The notes: a model not told the origin generated them from the letters alone. A DNA stretch of 40,367 bases from Bacteroidota bacterium (GCA_019455105.1 JACFMZ010000004.1:1-40367); one strand, 5' to 3'; counted from the stretch's first letter, positions 1 to 9,576 are shown. A program made the numbers and translations.

Positions 1-1176
1 TGGCGAAGCAGAATTATGTTCTGCCTGAACATATAAATTTTCGATATTAAATAAATTATAGCCTTTAATGCCTAATTGGTACGCTAATTTATTTCCCCAG
101 TATCCACGATTATGGATATATTCATTATAACTCATTTCATCTATCAATAACTGCCCATAGGTTATTAAATTTTCTGGTATTTTATATTTTATGTTAATAC
201 CCATTAACACATTATCAGGAGAGCCCAGTGAATATTCAATCGGACGAAAAAATATTACAGGGTTTAAATATTGCCAATCAAATCCCCGATATCCATATGT
301 AGAATCCATTTCTTTCCAAATAACCGATTCAAAAAAACCAATTGAAAGACGATTCGTTACATTCCAATCTAGATAATGAAAGACACCGTATTTTTTTTGC
401 CATACATGATTAATACTGTTAAATGCCGAATCAATATCTTGAAACTGAGCCCACATAATAAAATATTGCAAATCACCGAAGTAACCATTTAGTCTTAAAA
501 AGGGATAATTAAATCCTATGTCTGAAAGTAACATCGATCGATATCCGTCTCCGATAAAATTTTTATCGTGCCCGAATTGAACAGAAAAATAACGAGAAAT
601 GTTATACAATAAAAATCCTGAAGCATAGCCATAATCGTATACCCCCGGAGTATTTAATCGTCGAAATCCCTGACCGGGAATAATCAAATCCTTATTAACA
701 ATTGAATCAAGATAATTGGGAAATTTCGCTAGTGTTTCAAAATATTGAGCTCGCACAAATAAATTCTCTTCTATTCCAGCATTAAACTCAACTCCGCGAC
801 TGTTAACCCATGAGGTTTTATTATTATAAAAATCTTGTTGTAGAATAAAATCCGGAAAGAAATCTGCTGTCCACCAATACGATTTTTTTTTTGATTCAAA
901 GAGATGTTCATCAAATATTTTTCTTTCAACCCATGAATTTCCCTGATAATAAAAATTATTTCCTACTCTAAATATCGAATCAATGCTGATATTTATCCCG
1001 GAATGTGATAGATCCATCGGAAGTATTGACGAATGCGATAAATTTGAGTCTGAATAAATGTAAGGTGAAATACGATTCAAAACGTTATGAGCCAACGGAA
1101 TACTATAGGTTTGTGAATAAGATAAATTCAGGCCAACTACAGCAAAAAAAAATATTTTGAATATTTTATGAAACAA
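1..1176 (-). CDS. RemB/Wzi-like outer-membrane protein, partial (C-terminus beyond window)
   Basis: My own translation of the minus strand gives 392 codons open from a TTG at 1176-1174 to the window edge; no in-frame ATG lies between the upstream stop (1209-1207) and the first residues. A signal peptide is visible (basic MFHKIFK, a hydrophobic run, then SYSQ at about residues 19-22). Residues 201-219 carry FGHDKNFIGDGYRSMLLSD and residues 305-322 carry NPVIFFRPIEYSLGSPDN. I recall both as hallmarks of the RemB gliding-motility family, which is related to capsule-assembly Wzi barrels. Aromatic-rich alternating strands fit an outer-membrane beta-barrel. It is the last visible gene of the exopolysaccharide run, 46 bases after the GT4 gene. 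Role in binding or anchoring polysaccharide is inferred; the family call is fairly firm, the start less so. Confidence 0.72.
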   Translation of the reverse strand, partial: MFHKIFKIFFFAVVGLNLSYSQTYSIPLAHNVLNRISPYIYSDSNLSHSSILPMDLSHSGINISIDSIFRVGNNFYYQGNSWVERKIFDEHLFESKKKSYWWTADFFPDFILQQDFYNNKTSWVNSRGVEFNAGIEENLFVRAQYFETLAKFPNYLDSIVNKDLIIPGQGFRRLNTPGVYDYGYASGFLLYNISRYFSVQFGHDKNFIGDGYRSMLLSDIGFNYPFLRLNGYFGDLQYFIMWAQFQDIDSAFNSINHVWQKKYGVFHYLDWNVTNRLSIGFFESVIWKEMDSTYGYRGFDWQYLNPVIFFRPIEYSLGSPDNVLMGINIKYKIPENLITYGQLLIDEMSYNEYIHNRGYWGNKLAYQLGIKGYNLFNIENLYVQAEHNSASP

Positions 1177-1222
1177 ACTTTTTAATAAATTATATTTATG
1201 ATTTTTTTATTGTATTGAGAAA

Positions 1223-2341
1223 TTACTCTGAAAGAAGTTCGCAGTATCTTTTTTCTAATGTTTTAATAATTTTATCAAGGTTAAAACATTCTTCTGCTTT
1301 CTTTCTAGAATTTTTACCAAATCGTAATCGTTTAGATGGTTGAAGGAGTAAATATTTCATCGCCTTATATAATTCTTCAGGTTTTCTTGGCTCTACTAAA
1401 ATACCATTAAATTCATTTTTAATGAGTTCGGGGATTCCGCCAACATTTGTCGCAATGATTGCCTTCTCCATCGCCATTGCTTCTATTATCGCAATTGAAA
1501 GCCCTTCATGCAATGATGGTAAAACAAAAATATCAAATATTGCCAGATAACTATTAATATCTTTTTGTGTTCCTGTAAAAATAACAGAATTATTTATTCC
1601 CGAATTTTTGGCCTCTTTTTCTAATTCCTCTCGATAATTTCCATCTCCAACCAGCACGAGCTTTATTGTCGGGAATTCATTTACTAATTGTTTTACCGCC
1701 TTAAGCAAATATATATGTCCTTTGCGGATATCTAATCTGCTTATACATCCAATAATCGGGATATCCTCTTCTATTATTAATATTTTTTTTAATTGTTTAT
1801 TACTATCATTTAATTTAAAGCGGTTTAGATCCACACCATCATACAGCACTTCAATTTTATTCTTTGGAATTTTCCCAATGCTAACCAAACAACCTTGAAC
1901 TGCCTGTGAAATTGCAAAAATTTTGTTATCAATAAAATGAGTTAAACGATAAAGCCAATGAATAAAAAAATATTTTTTTTGCCAATTCGAAGTATTGTGT
2001 TCGGTTGACACACAGATTTTTATTCCGGCAATTTTGCCCGTTATTCTTCCAATCAGTATTGCATTGATTAAATGATTGTGAAGAATATCAAAATGTTCAG
2101 CGAATAATATTTTTTGAAATTTAATTATGCGAAATAAAAGAAAATGAGAATAATCAGGCAGCGCTATAACTTTAATCCCTGCAGATTCAAATTCTTTTCG
2201 CAGCGTGCCGTTTCCTTTTAAATAACAAATAGAAACATCAAATAGATGTAAATCAATTTTTCGTAAGGAGGAAAGAAGCAGTTGTTCAGCACCGCCGATG
2301 TCAATTCCCGAAATAAAGTGAAGTAATTTTATTCTTTTCAC
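1223..2341 (-). CDS. GT4-family glycosyltransferase
   Basis: 372 residues, the usual length for a GT-B fold retaining glycosyltransferase. The N-terminal half has the acceptor-side motif GGAEQ at 16-20. The C-terminal half has the nucleotide-sugar motif SRLDIRKG (201-208), VGDG (231-234) and the EX7E pair E279/E287 in HEGLSIAIIEAMA, followed by GGIPE. These are typical of GT4 (Glycos_transf_1). It would add one sugar from an NDP donor to a lipid-linked repeat unit at the inner membrane. The start is GTG, directly after the stop of the deacetylase gene (TAAGTG), so the two are likely translationally coupled. It is the only clear glycosyltransferase in the visible part of the locus. Sugar specificity cannot be read from sequence. 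Confidence 0.9.
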   Translation of the reverse strand: MKRIKLLHFISGIDIGGAEQLLLSSLRKIDLHLFDVSICYLKGNGTLRKEFESAGIKVIALPDYSHFLLFRIIKFQKILFAEHFDILHNHLINAILIGRITGKIAGIKICVSTEHNTSNWQKKYFFIHWLYRLTHFIDNKIFAISQAVQGCLVSIGKIPKNKIEVLYDGVDLNRFKLNDSNKQLKKILIIEEDIPIIGCISRLDIRKGHIYLLKAVKQLVNEFPTIKLVLVGDGNYREELEKEAKNSGINNSVIFTGTQKDINSYLAIFDIFVLPSLHEGLSIAIIEAMAMEKAIIATNVGGIPELIKNEFNGILVEPRKPEELYKAMKYLLLQPSKRLRFGKNSRKKAEECFNLDKIIKTLEKRYCELLSE

Positions 2342-3115
2342 TTACGAAATGCCTTTCAGTAGTTTCCATAATACGGTTTCTCGTAAATAATAGAATAATG
2401 AGGAGCACTTAAATTTAAATTTCAAAAGAGAATCATTAAGATAAACCCCTGTTCTTCTTAATGTATAAACAGTATTTGGAATATTGCTTCGAGGTGGCGT
2501 TACAACGGCAATACAATATCCTGCTTTTTTTACCGCATCAATAACAAAATTCTCTAAATTTCCATAAGGATAACAGAACGATATTACTTCTTCACTTATA
2601 TATTGTTCAAGAATCTGTTTAGATTTTGTCAACTCCTTTTCTACCAATTCTTTTGAAAGTTCTGCTAAATAAGGATGGCTAAGCGTGTGTGAGCCGAATT
2701 CTATGCCGGCTTTCTGCATTTCTTTTATTTGTCGTTCGGTTAATAAGAAATCAATATCTTCAGGCTGATACAATTTAGGGGAAGAAGAAAAATATAAATC
2801 ATTCTCGGAATTTATATAACCGGCAGTTAAAAATATTGTTGCCGGCACATTTAATTTTTTAAGAATTGGGAAAGCATATAAATAATTGTCCCGATATCCG
2901 TCGTCAAATGTAATGCAAAATACATTCTTTGGCGATTTCCCAATCAAAATATAGTCGCGATACAATTGTTTAAGAGTTATTGCCTTCCAGCCTTTTTGGA
3001 GGAAATATTTTAATTGAAGTTCAAACTGACCTTCTGTTACAGCAAGCGTCCCTCGAGTAACAGCAATATCATGCGGTAAGATTCTATGGTATGCGAGAAT
3101 TCGAAAATGATTCAT
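2342..3115 (-). CDS. Polysaccharide deacetylase (CE4 family)
   Basis: 257 residues with the NodB-homology signature: TFDDG at 69-73 (catalytic and metal Asp71/Asp72), SHTLSHP at 142-148 (metal-binding His143/His147) and FCYPYGN at 180-186. CE4 enzymes remove N- or O-acetyl groups from amino sugars in a metal-dependent way. No signal peptide is obvious, so it may act on lipid-linked intermediates on the cytoplasmic side, or on another small amide; this is inference. Its ATG overlaps the end of the methyltransferase gene by four bases and its stop abuts the GT4 start, so it sits in the middle of a coupled run. Substrate unknown. Confidence 0.88.
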   Translation of the reverse strand: MNHFRILAYHRILPHDIAVTRGTLAVTEGQFELQLKYFLQKGWKAITLKQLYRDYILIGKSPKNVFCITFDDGYRDNYLYAFPILKKLNVPATIFLTAGYINSENDLYFSSSPKLYQPEDIDFLLTERQIKEMQKAGIEFGSHTLSHPYLAELSKELVEKELTKSKQILEQYISEEVISFCYPYGNLENFVIDAVKKAGYCIAVVTPPRSNIPNTVYTLRRTGVYLNDSLLKFKFKCSSLFYYLRETVLWKLLKGIS

Positions 3116-3873
3116 TGAGGTTTCTTTAGAAGATAAATATTTGAAGAACTTCCGAATAAATAACTTAATATATGACGTTGGTTATTTGATAATCTTTTTC
3201 CGAAGAATCCATATCCGCTGCAATAAATTGCAGATGATTTAATTTCTTTAATAACCCAACCCTTTCGATTAAAAAGATTTTTCCAATAATACCTGCTGAA
3301 ATAGAATATTTGTGTAAAACAATTATCCTGTTTCGATAAGGCATGTGGAATCAAAGCTTTAATAATTTTTTCTTTTAACGTGAATTTTTTTGTCCTCTGA
3401 ATTATTGATTGCTCATGTCCAAAAAGTAATGACGATTTACTTATCACGGCAATAATCATTTTAATCAAAAATACATAATGATAGATAAGATTCCATAATG
3501 CATATCCAACCGATGGAATAATATGCACAGCATATCCGCCGGGTCGAAGTACGCGCATAATTTCCTCTTGAAATGAAATTTGTTCTTTAACATACATTAA
3601 AGAATGAGATGAAAAAATTAAATCAAACATTTCTCTATTAAAAGGGAAATGTTCCCCATCATATAATTCAACGTTAAAAACACGTGAATTCGAATAAATA
3701 CTCTCTTTAACATCTATTGCAGTTACTAAATATCCTTTCTCCGAAAACATTTTTGCCTGCCATCCCGCTCCGGCACCAATGTCAAGTATATTTGTAATCT
3801 TTAATGGATACAATAATTCCATTACTTTCTCAAGTTCATATTTTCGAAGCTCTCGTAAATAGTTCTCATCCAT
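3112..3873 (-). CDS. Class I SAM-dependent methyltransferase
   Basis: 253 residues. Motif I, DIGAGAGWQ at 31-39, and a later ELYDGEHFPF / FDLIFSSHSLMYV stretch followed by VLRPGGYAV match the Methyltransf_11 fold. It probably methylates a sugar or a lipid-linked glycan, judged only from its place among polysaccharide genes. The central part (about 125-215) contains hydrophobic and basic stretches that might contact the membrane. The ATG overlaps the flippase stop by one base (TAATG), which indicates coupled translation. Target atom and substrate are not predictable. Confidence 0.82.
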   Translation of the reverse strand: MDENYLRELRKYELEKVMELLYPLKITNILDIGAGAGWQAKMFSEKGYLVTAIDVKESIYSNSRVFNVELYDGEHFPFNREMFDLIFSSHSLMYVKEQISFQEEIMRVLRPGGYAVHIIPSVGYALWNLIYHYVFLIKMIIAVISKSSLLFGHEQSIIQRTKKFTLKEKIIKALIPHALSKQDNCFTQIFYFSRYYWKNLFNRKGWVIKEIKSSAIYCSGYGFFGKRLSNNQRHILSYLFGSSSNIYLLKKPQ

Positions 3874-5387
3874 TACAATATCTTAAAATTCAAATGTCGA
3901 AATATTATCTGAATTAAATCAGTCTTATATATTTTAAATATTCCAAAACATACACCAAGCAAGCAAAGATATATTAAGCTCAATAAAATTATCGAGGTTA
4001 TTGATGAGGATAGCAAAACAATACAACTAACGGCAATAAATGAACTAATTGATATTTTAAGTAAAAAAACATAATCATAGGTATATCCAATGTAATATGA
4101 GGCAAGATAATATTCGATAATTGTCGATAAAACAAATGAACTGCCAATAACAGCAATTGCGCCAACAATTTTATAATATGGGATAAATAAATAATTTATT
4201 ATAACACTCAAAATTCCTATACATAAACGAACAGCTAAAACCTTATTTTCCTGCTTCAAAGAAAATAAGATAGTTGCATTAAAATCTCTTGCAAACAACG
4301 CTACAGCAATAATATTAATCGACAAAAATGTTCTAAAAACCGGTGCTGCTGCCAAATATTTATCGGAGTACAGCAGCGTAATTATTTTTTCGGCAAACAG
4401 GATACAAAATATGCTGACTGGAATTATGACTAATTGAAAATATTGAATAACAATTTTCCTCGCATAGTGTAATTTAGACTTATCTTTTGTCGCCAACTCG
4501 GAAGCAACAGAAAGTCCAATTCCGGTAAATCCAAGGGCAAACAATGATTCAATCATTACCTCAAGAGAATAGCCTATATCGAAATAGGCAACGTCTGATA
4601 CTGCTCCTAAATGGTGGCTTAATAACAATATGCCTGCATATTTTCCAAGCAAAAGTGCTATAATTGAATTAAAGTAAATTGATATGCTAAACGATAAAAC
4701 AGACTGATACTCAAGCTCTCCTTTTTCTTTCGATAAAGATTTATTTAAAAAGATTATTAAAACAAAAAAAGTTAAGACTCCAATAATTGAATAAAGAGTC
4801 AGTAATTCTAATAACCCATATCCTGAATAAAGAAGTACGACAGTGATTCCGATAGTGGTAAGACGTGATAAAAAATTTATAAAAAAAATTAATGCAGTTT
4901 TAAAGTGTGCAATAAAATAACTGGATAGAAAGTTAATAAAACTTTGAAAACTGATATAACTTATGATATATACTGCATATTTTGCCGCATATGGATTATT
5001 AAAAATGACTTTAATTTCATCCTTAAAGAAGTAAAATATTATACACACAATTAATATAATTAAAGTTCTTAATTTAAAGAGAAAGAGCGTCAGTGATCTA
5101 ATATTTTGATACTTCTTTTCTGCATTATATTGTGAGACGTACTTTACTAAAGTATCATCAAATCCTCCGGAAACAATGAGAATTAATAGTGCTGCAATAC
5201 TCATTGTAGCAACATATCCGCCGTAATCATGTGGAACCATCATACGTGCAATAATTAAACTTAACAGATAGGTTAAGCCGATATCTGTTATCTTCCCCAG
5301 ATGATTCCAAAAGAACCCATCAATTGATTTACGTAAAAGACTCATTGATTTATTTAGTAAACTCCAATAATTTTCCGCTTCCGGCAT
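3873..5387 (-). CDS. Wzx-type lipid-linked oligosaccharide flippase
   Basis: 504 residues, almost entirely hydrophobic, with about 12-14 predicted membrane spans. The N-terminal region has the polysaccharide-biosynthesis (MOP superfamily) pattern, with GFFWNHLGKITDIGLTYLLS followed by ARMMVPHDYGGY. Members flip undecaprenyl-linked repeat units across the inner membrane. Two starts are possible: ATG at 5387, which overlaps the preceding gene's 3' end by 38 bases, or ATG at 5345 (MSLLRKS), which begins just after that gene's stop and gives 490 residues. Neither has a well-spaced Shine-Dalgarno site, and the second fits family N-termini better. It pairs functionally with the Wzy-like and Wzz-like proteins nearby. 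Confidence 0.85.
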   Translation of the reverse strand: MPEAENYWSLLNKSMSLLRKSIDGFFWNHLGKITDIGLTYLLSLIIARMMVPHDYGGYVATMSIAALLILIVSGGFDDTLVKYVSQYNAEKKYQNIRSLTLFLFKLRTLIILIVCIIFYFFKDEIKVIFNNPYAAKYAVYIISYISFQSFINFLSSYFIAHFKTALIFFINFLSRLTTIGITVVLLYSGYGLLELLTLYSIIGVLTFFVLIIFLNKSLSKEKGELEYQSVLSFSISIYFNSIIALLLGKYAGILLLSHHLGAVSDVAYFDIGYSLEVMIESLFALGFTGIGLSVASELATKDKSKLHYARKIVIQYFQLVIIPVSIFCILFAEKIITLLYSDKYLAAAPVFRTFLSINIIAVALFARDFNATILFSLKQENKVLAVRLCIGILSVIINYLFIPYYKIVGAIAVIGSSFVLSTIIEYYLASYYIGYTYDYVFLLKISISSFIAVSCIVLLSSSITSIILLSLIYLCLLGVCFGIFKIYKTDLIQIIFRHLNFKIL

Positions 5388-6903
5388 TGATGGTCAGCCA
5401 AAAACCATATTTTCCATTCATATTAACTACCGGAAATTGTTTTCCATTCTCTGATAGATTTTTTATTATAATCTGCTTCATACTGGAAAGAAATTTTGTT
5501 TCATCTAATTCAATAAAGAATTTTTCTTCTTTCAGCCGATTTTTATTAACAACGATCATAAATATATTTGGCAATTTTTGATGTTCAAATATTCCAATTA
5601 GAGCTGCATTGTTATTAATATTTTTAACGATTTTAAACTGACGCTCCTTCTCCGATAATATGGAGTCTTGAGTATTAATTTCCTTGATCCCATACCTACT
5701 AAATCCATTAGTATTTTTACTTGAAAACATTTTTTCGGTTAATTTACCGGAATCATATTTTGTACTTCCGTGATACGTACCGCGTGAAGTTAATTGTAGC
5801 AAAATATCTCCTATTGACAAAATTTCACGATTGAGAGTTGCAATAACAGGATATAAATCTGTTTCATTCCCCAATGCATCTAAAACTGCATTCTCTTCAT
5901 GCCATCCATTATTATTAATTGCTAGGGGAGGATTCCAAAAATTATAATACAATATCCCCTTACATCCGTATGCCAGTGAAGCATAAACTTGCAATCGAAT
6001 ATCGCTTTCTTTTGCTCTTCTGTAATATCTATGGGAATACGAACTCCAATGCTTATGAACTAAAATCCAATTCCAAAATGGAATATTTGTTTCAACGGAT
6101 TTTTGTCTGAATATTTCTAAATTATAATAGAAATCATTCGTCCAATCAGAATTTATTTCATCATTGAATTTTGAAGCCTGCACATCATCCCAAACCGGAT
6201 AATTATCATAACTTAATACTCGAGGCTTTGCTAATGTGATCCATTGAGAAACATATGATTCATAATTCCGGACAGCTGATGCCCCAAAAATATTTACATA
6301 AAAGAGCTTCTTATTAAACCATGAATTTGTATCATCTGTTGAAAACTTCTGAGACCAATTTGCAAAATACGAGAACTCAGATTCTTTCGGCTCATCAACT
6401 GAAATACCGTAACAATATCTCGAATCATATATTCTTTCCAGAACAGCAGGCGTGCCATAATCAGCAGCATTCTTTATTCGATAATCATAAGTAATAAAAG
6501 ATATTTTTTGCCGATTTGATTCTCTATTTATTTGCTCCAATGCATTAAGAAAATTATTGTAATAAGTTCTTTCATTTGACGGCGTAAGAGTCGGAGTAAA
6601 CGATGAACGTATTATTGTGAAATCTGCATTAAATATTTTTTTTATAAACTCATACAGGAATACAGCTGTTGGCTCCCGATAATTATTATTTTTAGAATCA
6701 AATATATATCGCGGAATATTATTTGCGACAATCGGAAACCGATAACCGTCGACTCCCGGAAAATTCCACTGATGTTTTAACATAATATTTTGCTGGGCAG
6801 CTAAATTAGAATTTAATAAAGCTGCCAAGCTGAATAAAACAAATCTTAACCGTATATCAAGAAATTGAAAAAATAATTTCCTATTTCGTTTATCTACATT
6901 CAC
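5350..6903 (-). CDS. Secreted TIM-barrel glycoside-hydrolase-like protein of the polysaccharide locus
   Basis: 517 residues from a GTG start, five bases after the Wzy-like gene. A signal peptide is likely (basic start, hydrophobic RFVLFSLAALL, then NLAAQQ near residue 37). Successive segments look like beta strands of a TIM barrel: ISFITYD (134-140), YCYGISVDEP (163-172, with acidic D170/E171), PRVLSYDNYP (227-236), PFWNWILVHKHW (275-286) and a motif from R303 to Y320 ending in AYGCKGILYYNFW. The last resembles strand 8 of GH-A-like barrels, where an ALAYGAKGI-type motif is common. The C-terminal 150 residues look like a beta-sandwich. I do not recognise a named family. It could trim or degrade the exported polysaccharide, or be a non-catalytic binder; the function is inferred from context. 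Confidence 0.6.
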   Translation of the reverse strand: MNVDKRNRKLFFQFLDIRLRFVLFSLAALLNSNLAAQQNIMLKHQWNFPGVDGYRFPIVANNIPRYIFDSKNNNYREPTAVFLYEFIKKIFNADFTIIRSSFTPTLTPSNERTYYNNFLNALEQINRESNRQKISFITYDYRIKNAADYGTPAVLERIYDSRYCYGISVDEPKESEFSYFANWSQKFSTDDTNSWFNKKLFYVNIFGASAVRNYESYVSQWITLAKPRVLSYDNYPVWDDVQASKFNDEINSDWTNDFYYNLEIFRQKSVETNIPFWNWILVHKHWSSYSHRYYRRAKESDIRLQVYASLAYGCKGILYYNFWNPPLAINNNGWHEENAVLDALGNETDLYPVIATLNREILSIGDILLQLTSRGTYHGSTKYDSGKLTEKMFSSKNTNGFSRYGIKEINTQDSILSEKERQFKIVKNINNNAALIGIFEHQKLPNIFMIVVNKNRLKEEKFFIELDETKFLSSMKQIIIKNLSENGKQFPVVNMNGKYGFWLTINAGSGKLLEFTK

Positions 6904-6908
6904 TTTAT

Positions 6909-8255
6909 CTATAATATTAAATCCGAAAAAGAAAGTATGGCATTGTCTTGTTTATCTTTCAGAGCTATTTTTTCTGCAGCCTTTATCGTAGAAACGGCAA
7001 ACCCAGCATAAATCCAAAATGAAAATAGCGATATAAACGTATGATAAAAAAAACCCTGGATAAGATATGTTGCTAACAGAAAGCTATGACCGATTAACAA
7101 CGGTTTGTAGAAACGATCATTAGTATTTTTTATTGATCGAACAAGCTCCTTAAAGAAGCTGTAAAAAAACCAAATGAACCCGATTAAACCAAAAATTCCC
7201 TGTTCACAAAATACTTCAAGAAACCAATTATGCATTGAAACGGTAAATCCCTTTTGTTCATACATCTCAAGCGTCATGGACATAGCATTTTGCATATAAT
7301 TTGAAGCATAAAAATTTTGAAAATTTGTATATCCAATACCGAACAACCAATTTTTTTTAAGAATATCAATACCGCCAATTAGAATTTGTAATCTATTAAA
7401 AGTAGATAGTTCTAAAACGGCAGATTGTGCATTACTTTCAATACGAAGAATAAAAATTATAATAATAGCAACAATACAAATTATTAAAACTACGCTAATC
7501 GTAAGAAACTCTTTTTTTCTATTCTTTAATAAAAAAGCAAAGACGATTATCCCAAACATTAAAGTCAAAAGGCTACTTCGTGACAAGGTTAATACCAGAC
7601 AAATTAACGCTAATAGGCAAAAAATTATAAGATGATTTTTTCGAAAAGTATTAGTTGTATCAAAAAAATAAAAAGACAGCATATAAAAAATTCCGAATAA
7701 AAGAAAACGTGCAAAAATATTCGGATCATGGAATATAGACGATAATCTTGTAAAGCCAAATAATGACGGTGAAAAAAATGAGAGAAGAACTAAAATAATT
7801 GAAAGAATAATGGTCCAGTAGAACGAATAGATCAAATAACGAGCTATGCGCACCTGAAGAGTTTTTGTATCAAACCAGAAGGGAATAACATAGAATGTAA
7901 CAATGAGAAGAGGATAGGTAAGAACGCTAAACAGCGCTCTTGTAAATATCATTTGAGATTTAAGTAAAGAGAATACAACAGATATAACTATCGTCACCGT
8001 ATAGAGCAATAGTGGTTTTTCAAAATTTAATGAAGGAAAACGTAATAGCGCTTTTTGCTGAGATAAAATGATAAGGGTATAAATTGCAATATATCCTATA
8101 ATAAATCTTAATAAAGCATGTCTTATAATATTAAGTATTGTATTATCAGTAAAATCAAATATTGGCAAAAAGAGAGTAAGGAAAAGAATTAATTGAATTG
8201 GCGTTATTGAAGAAATAGAAGTAATGATTGACAATACTATTTTTTGAATTTTCAT
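6909..8255 (-). CDS. O-antigen polymerase/ligase-type membrane protein (Wzy/WaaL family)
   Basis: 448 residues with about 10-12 membrane spans. It has the LTLSRSSLL motif (222-230, R226) in a membrane segment and the large periplasmic loop ending in SMHNWFLEVFCEQGIFGLIG (340-359). The His342-Asn and Glu residues there are the signature of the Wzy_C/O-antigen ligase family. Members either polymerise repeat units at the periplasmic face or ligate glycan to an acceptor. With a Wzx flippase and a Wzz-like protein in the same run, polymerase is the better guess. It follows the Wzz-like gene after a 78-base gap. Confidence 0.82.
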   Translation of the reverse strand: MKIQKIVLSIITSISSITPIQLILFLTLFLPIFDFTDNTILNIIRHALLRFIIGYIAIYTLIILSQQKALLRFPSLNFEKPLLLYTVTIVISVVFSLLKSQMIFTRALFSVLTYPLLIVTFYVIPFWFDTKTLQVRIARYLIYSFYWTIILSIILVLLSFFSPSLFGFTRLSSIFHDPNIFARFLLFGIFYMLSFYFFDTTNTFRKNHLIIFCLLALICLVLTLSRSSLLTLMFGIIVFAFLLKNRKKEFLTISVVLIICIVAIIIIFILRIESNAQSAVLELSTFNRLQILIGGIDILKKNWLFGIGYTNFQNFYASNYMQNAMSMTLEMYEQKGFTVSMHNWFLEVFCEQGIFGLIGFIWFFYSFFKELVRSIKNTNDRFYKPLLIGHSFLLATYLIQGFFYHTFISLFSFWIYAGFAVSTIKAAEKIALKDKQDNAILSFSDLIL

Positions 8256-8333
8256 TACTTTTAAAAACTTTTTGTTATTAAACTAATTTTATGCGCATTA
8301 GAACAATTTTCAAAAAATATCGAGAATAAGTTT

Positions 8334-9554
8334 TTATCTTTTTTTAATATGAAAATCCTGTTTAAGCGTTGTATAGATCGTCAGAATTTTCTGATATTTT
8401 TGAGGGGACAAAACTTTAATATTTTCCACGTGTTCTAAAATAAGAACTATCGCAATCGAAAATACAAAAGAACCAAAGAAACCTACAAATGCAATAACAA
8501 ATCTTAATGGTTTTGCTTTTTTGGTAGGAATTATTGCTTTATCAATAACAAGAATACTTGGAGTTTCTCTCTTTTCCTGAATTTTTGCTTGTTCAAGCAA
8601 TGTAACAACAATTTTTAATAATTCTGTTTGTATTTGAATTTCTCTGTACAGTCGAACATATTTTAAGGCAAGCTCCGGAGTTTTTGAAAAAGGAATAAAA
8701 ATATTTTGTTCTTTTGACTGTGTTCCATCAATCATTTCATTAAAAGATTTATTGATTTCGGCAATTTGAATTTTTAATTGTTTAATTTCGGGTGAATCTT
8801 TGTCGAACATCTTTTCTTTAATTCCTAAATCAATTTCCTTCAATACTAACTCAGATTTTAGTTCCGCCGCAGACTTTATTGCTGCCTGTGTTTGAGCATC
8901 AATACTATAGACTCTGTATTTCTCTTGAAAATGCTCCATTGAGTCTTCTAATACACTAATATCATGGAAGGTTTGCCGATAACGATTTTCAAGATGTTCA
9001 CGACTATTTTTTGCTGCCTGTGCATTAACATTAGTGTAAACTTTATTCAGCATTTCGATATAATATTCCGTTAACTGTGTCGCAAACGCCGGATCTTTAT
9101 CATAAATACCTAAGGTAATTATTTCAGCCAATATATTTGGCGTAATTACCGTATTGCCTTTTAGCACTTCACGGGCATCTTCAATCTTCTCAACACGATA
9201 CCTCTCTAAAAGTTTAAATTTTTTGATAATAGAATCTTGAACAGTTTGAGAGTTAAGCAAAGCTGTTAAATAATTAATTTCGCCGCCGCCGCTTGAAGGC
9301 ATTGCAAAATCTGCTAAACTGCCAAGGCTCGCAAAAGCACCGGATGATTTTAGTAAATTCCCAACGTTTAAACTAGATGAAGACGCCCCTTTAATACTTG
9401 AATATGCTATATAGTATTTCGGTAAAATAAGAGCTATAACTATTGACAAAATCAGACCTAAAAGTGTCGTGAAAAATATAAATTTTCGCCTTTTCAGAAG
9501 TTTTAATAAAAAATCTAAGAAGATTTCGCTTGCTTTATCTGAATGAGTATCCAT
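8334..9554 (-). CDS. Wzz/GumC-type chain-length determinant (polysaccharide co-polymerase), no kinase domain
   Basis: 406 residues with the Wzz architecture: a short cytoplasmic start, TM1 at about 26-48, a long periplasmic region rich in predicted helix and coiled coil (about 180-320), and TM2 at about 353-376 preceded by the basic KKAKPLRF segment. Such proteins control glycan chain length and couple Wzy to the export channel. The C-terminal tail after TM2 is about 30 residues, with no Walker motifs or Tyr-rich cluster, so there is no BY-kinase fusion and no separate kinase in the window. The gene follows the Wza-like gene by 22 bases. Confidence 0.87.
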   Translation of the reverse strand: MDTHSDKASEIFLDFLLKLLKRRKFIFFTTLLGLILSIVIALILPKYYIAYSSIKGASSSSLNVGNLLKSSGAFASLGSLADFAMPSSGGGEINYLTALLNSQTVQDSIIKKFKLLERYRVEKIEDAREVLKGNTVITPNILAEIITLGIYDKDPAFATQLTEYYIEMLNKVYTNVNAQAAKNSREHLENRYRQTFHDISVLEDSMEHFQEKYRVYSIDAQTQAAIKSAAELKSELVLKEIDLGIKEKMFDKDSPEIKQLKIQIAEINKSFNEMIDGTQSKEQNIFIPFSKTPELALKYVRLYREIQIQTELLKIVVTLLEQAKIQEKRETPSILVIDKAIIPTKKAKPLRFVIAFVGFFGSFVFSIAIVLILEHVENIKVLSPQKYQKILTIYTTLKQDFHIKKR

Positions 9555-9576
9555 AGTAATTTCTTATAAATTATCT

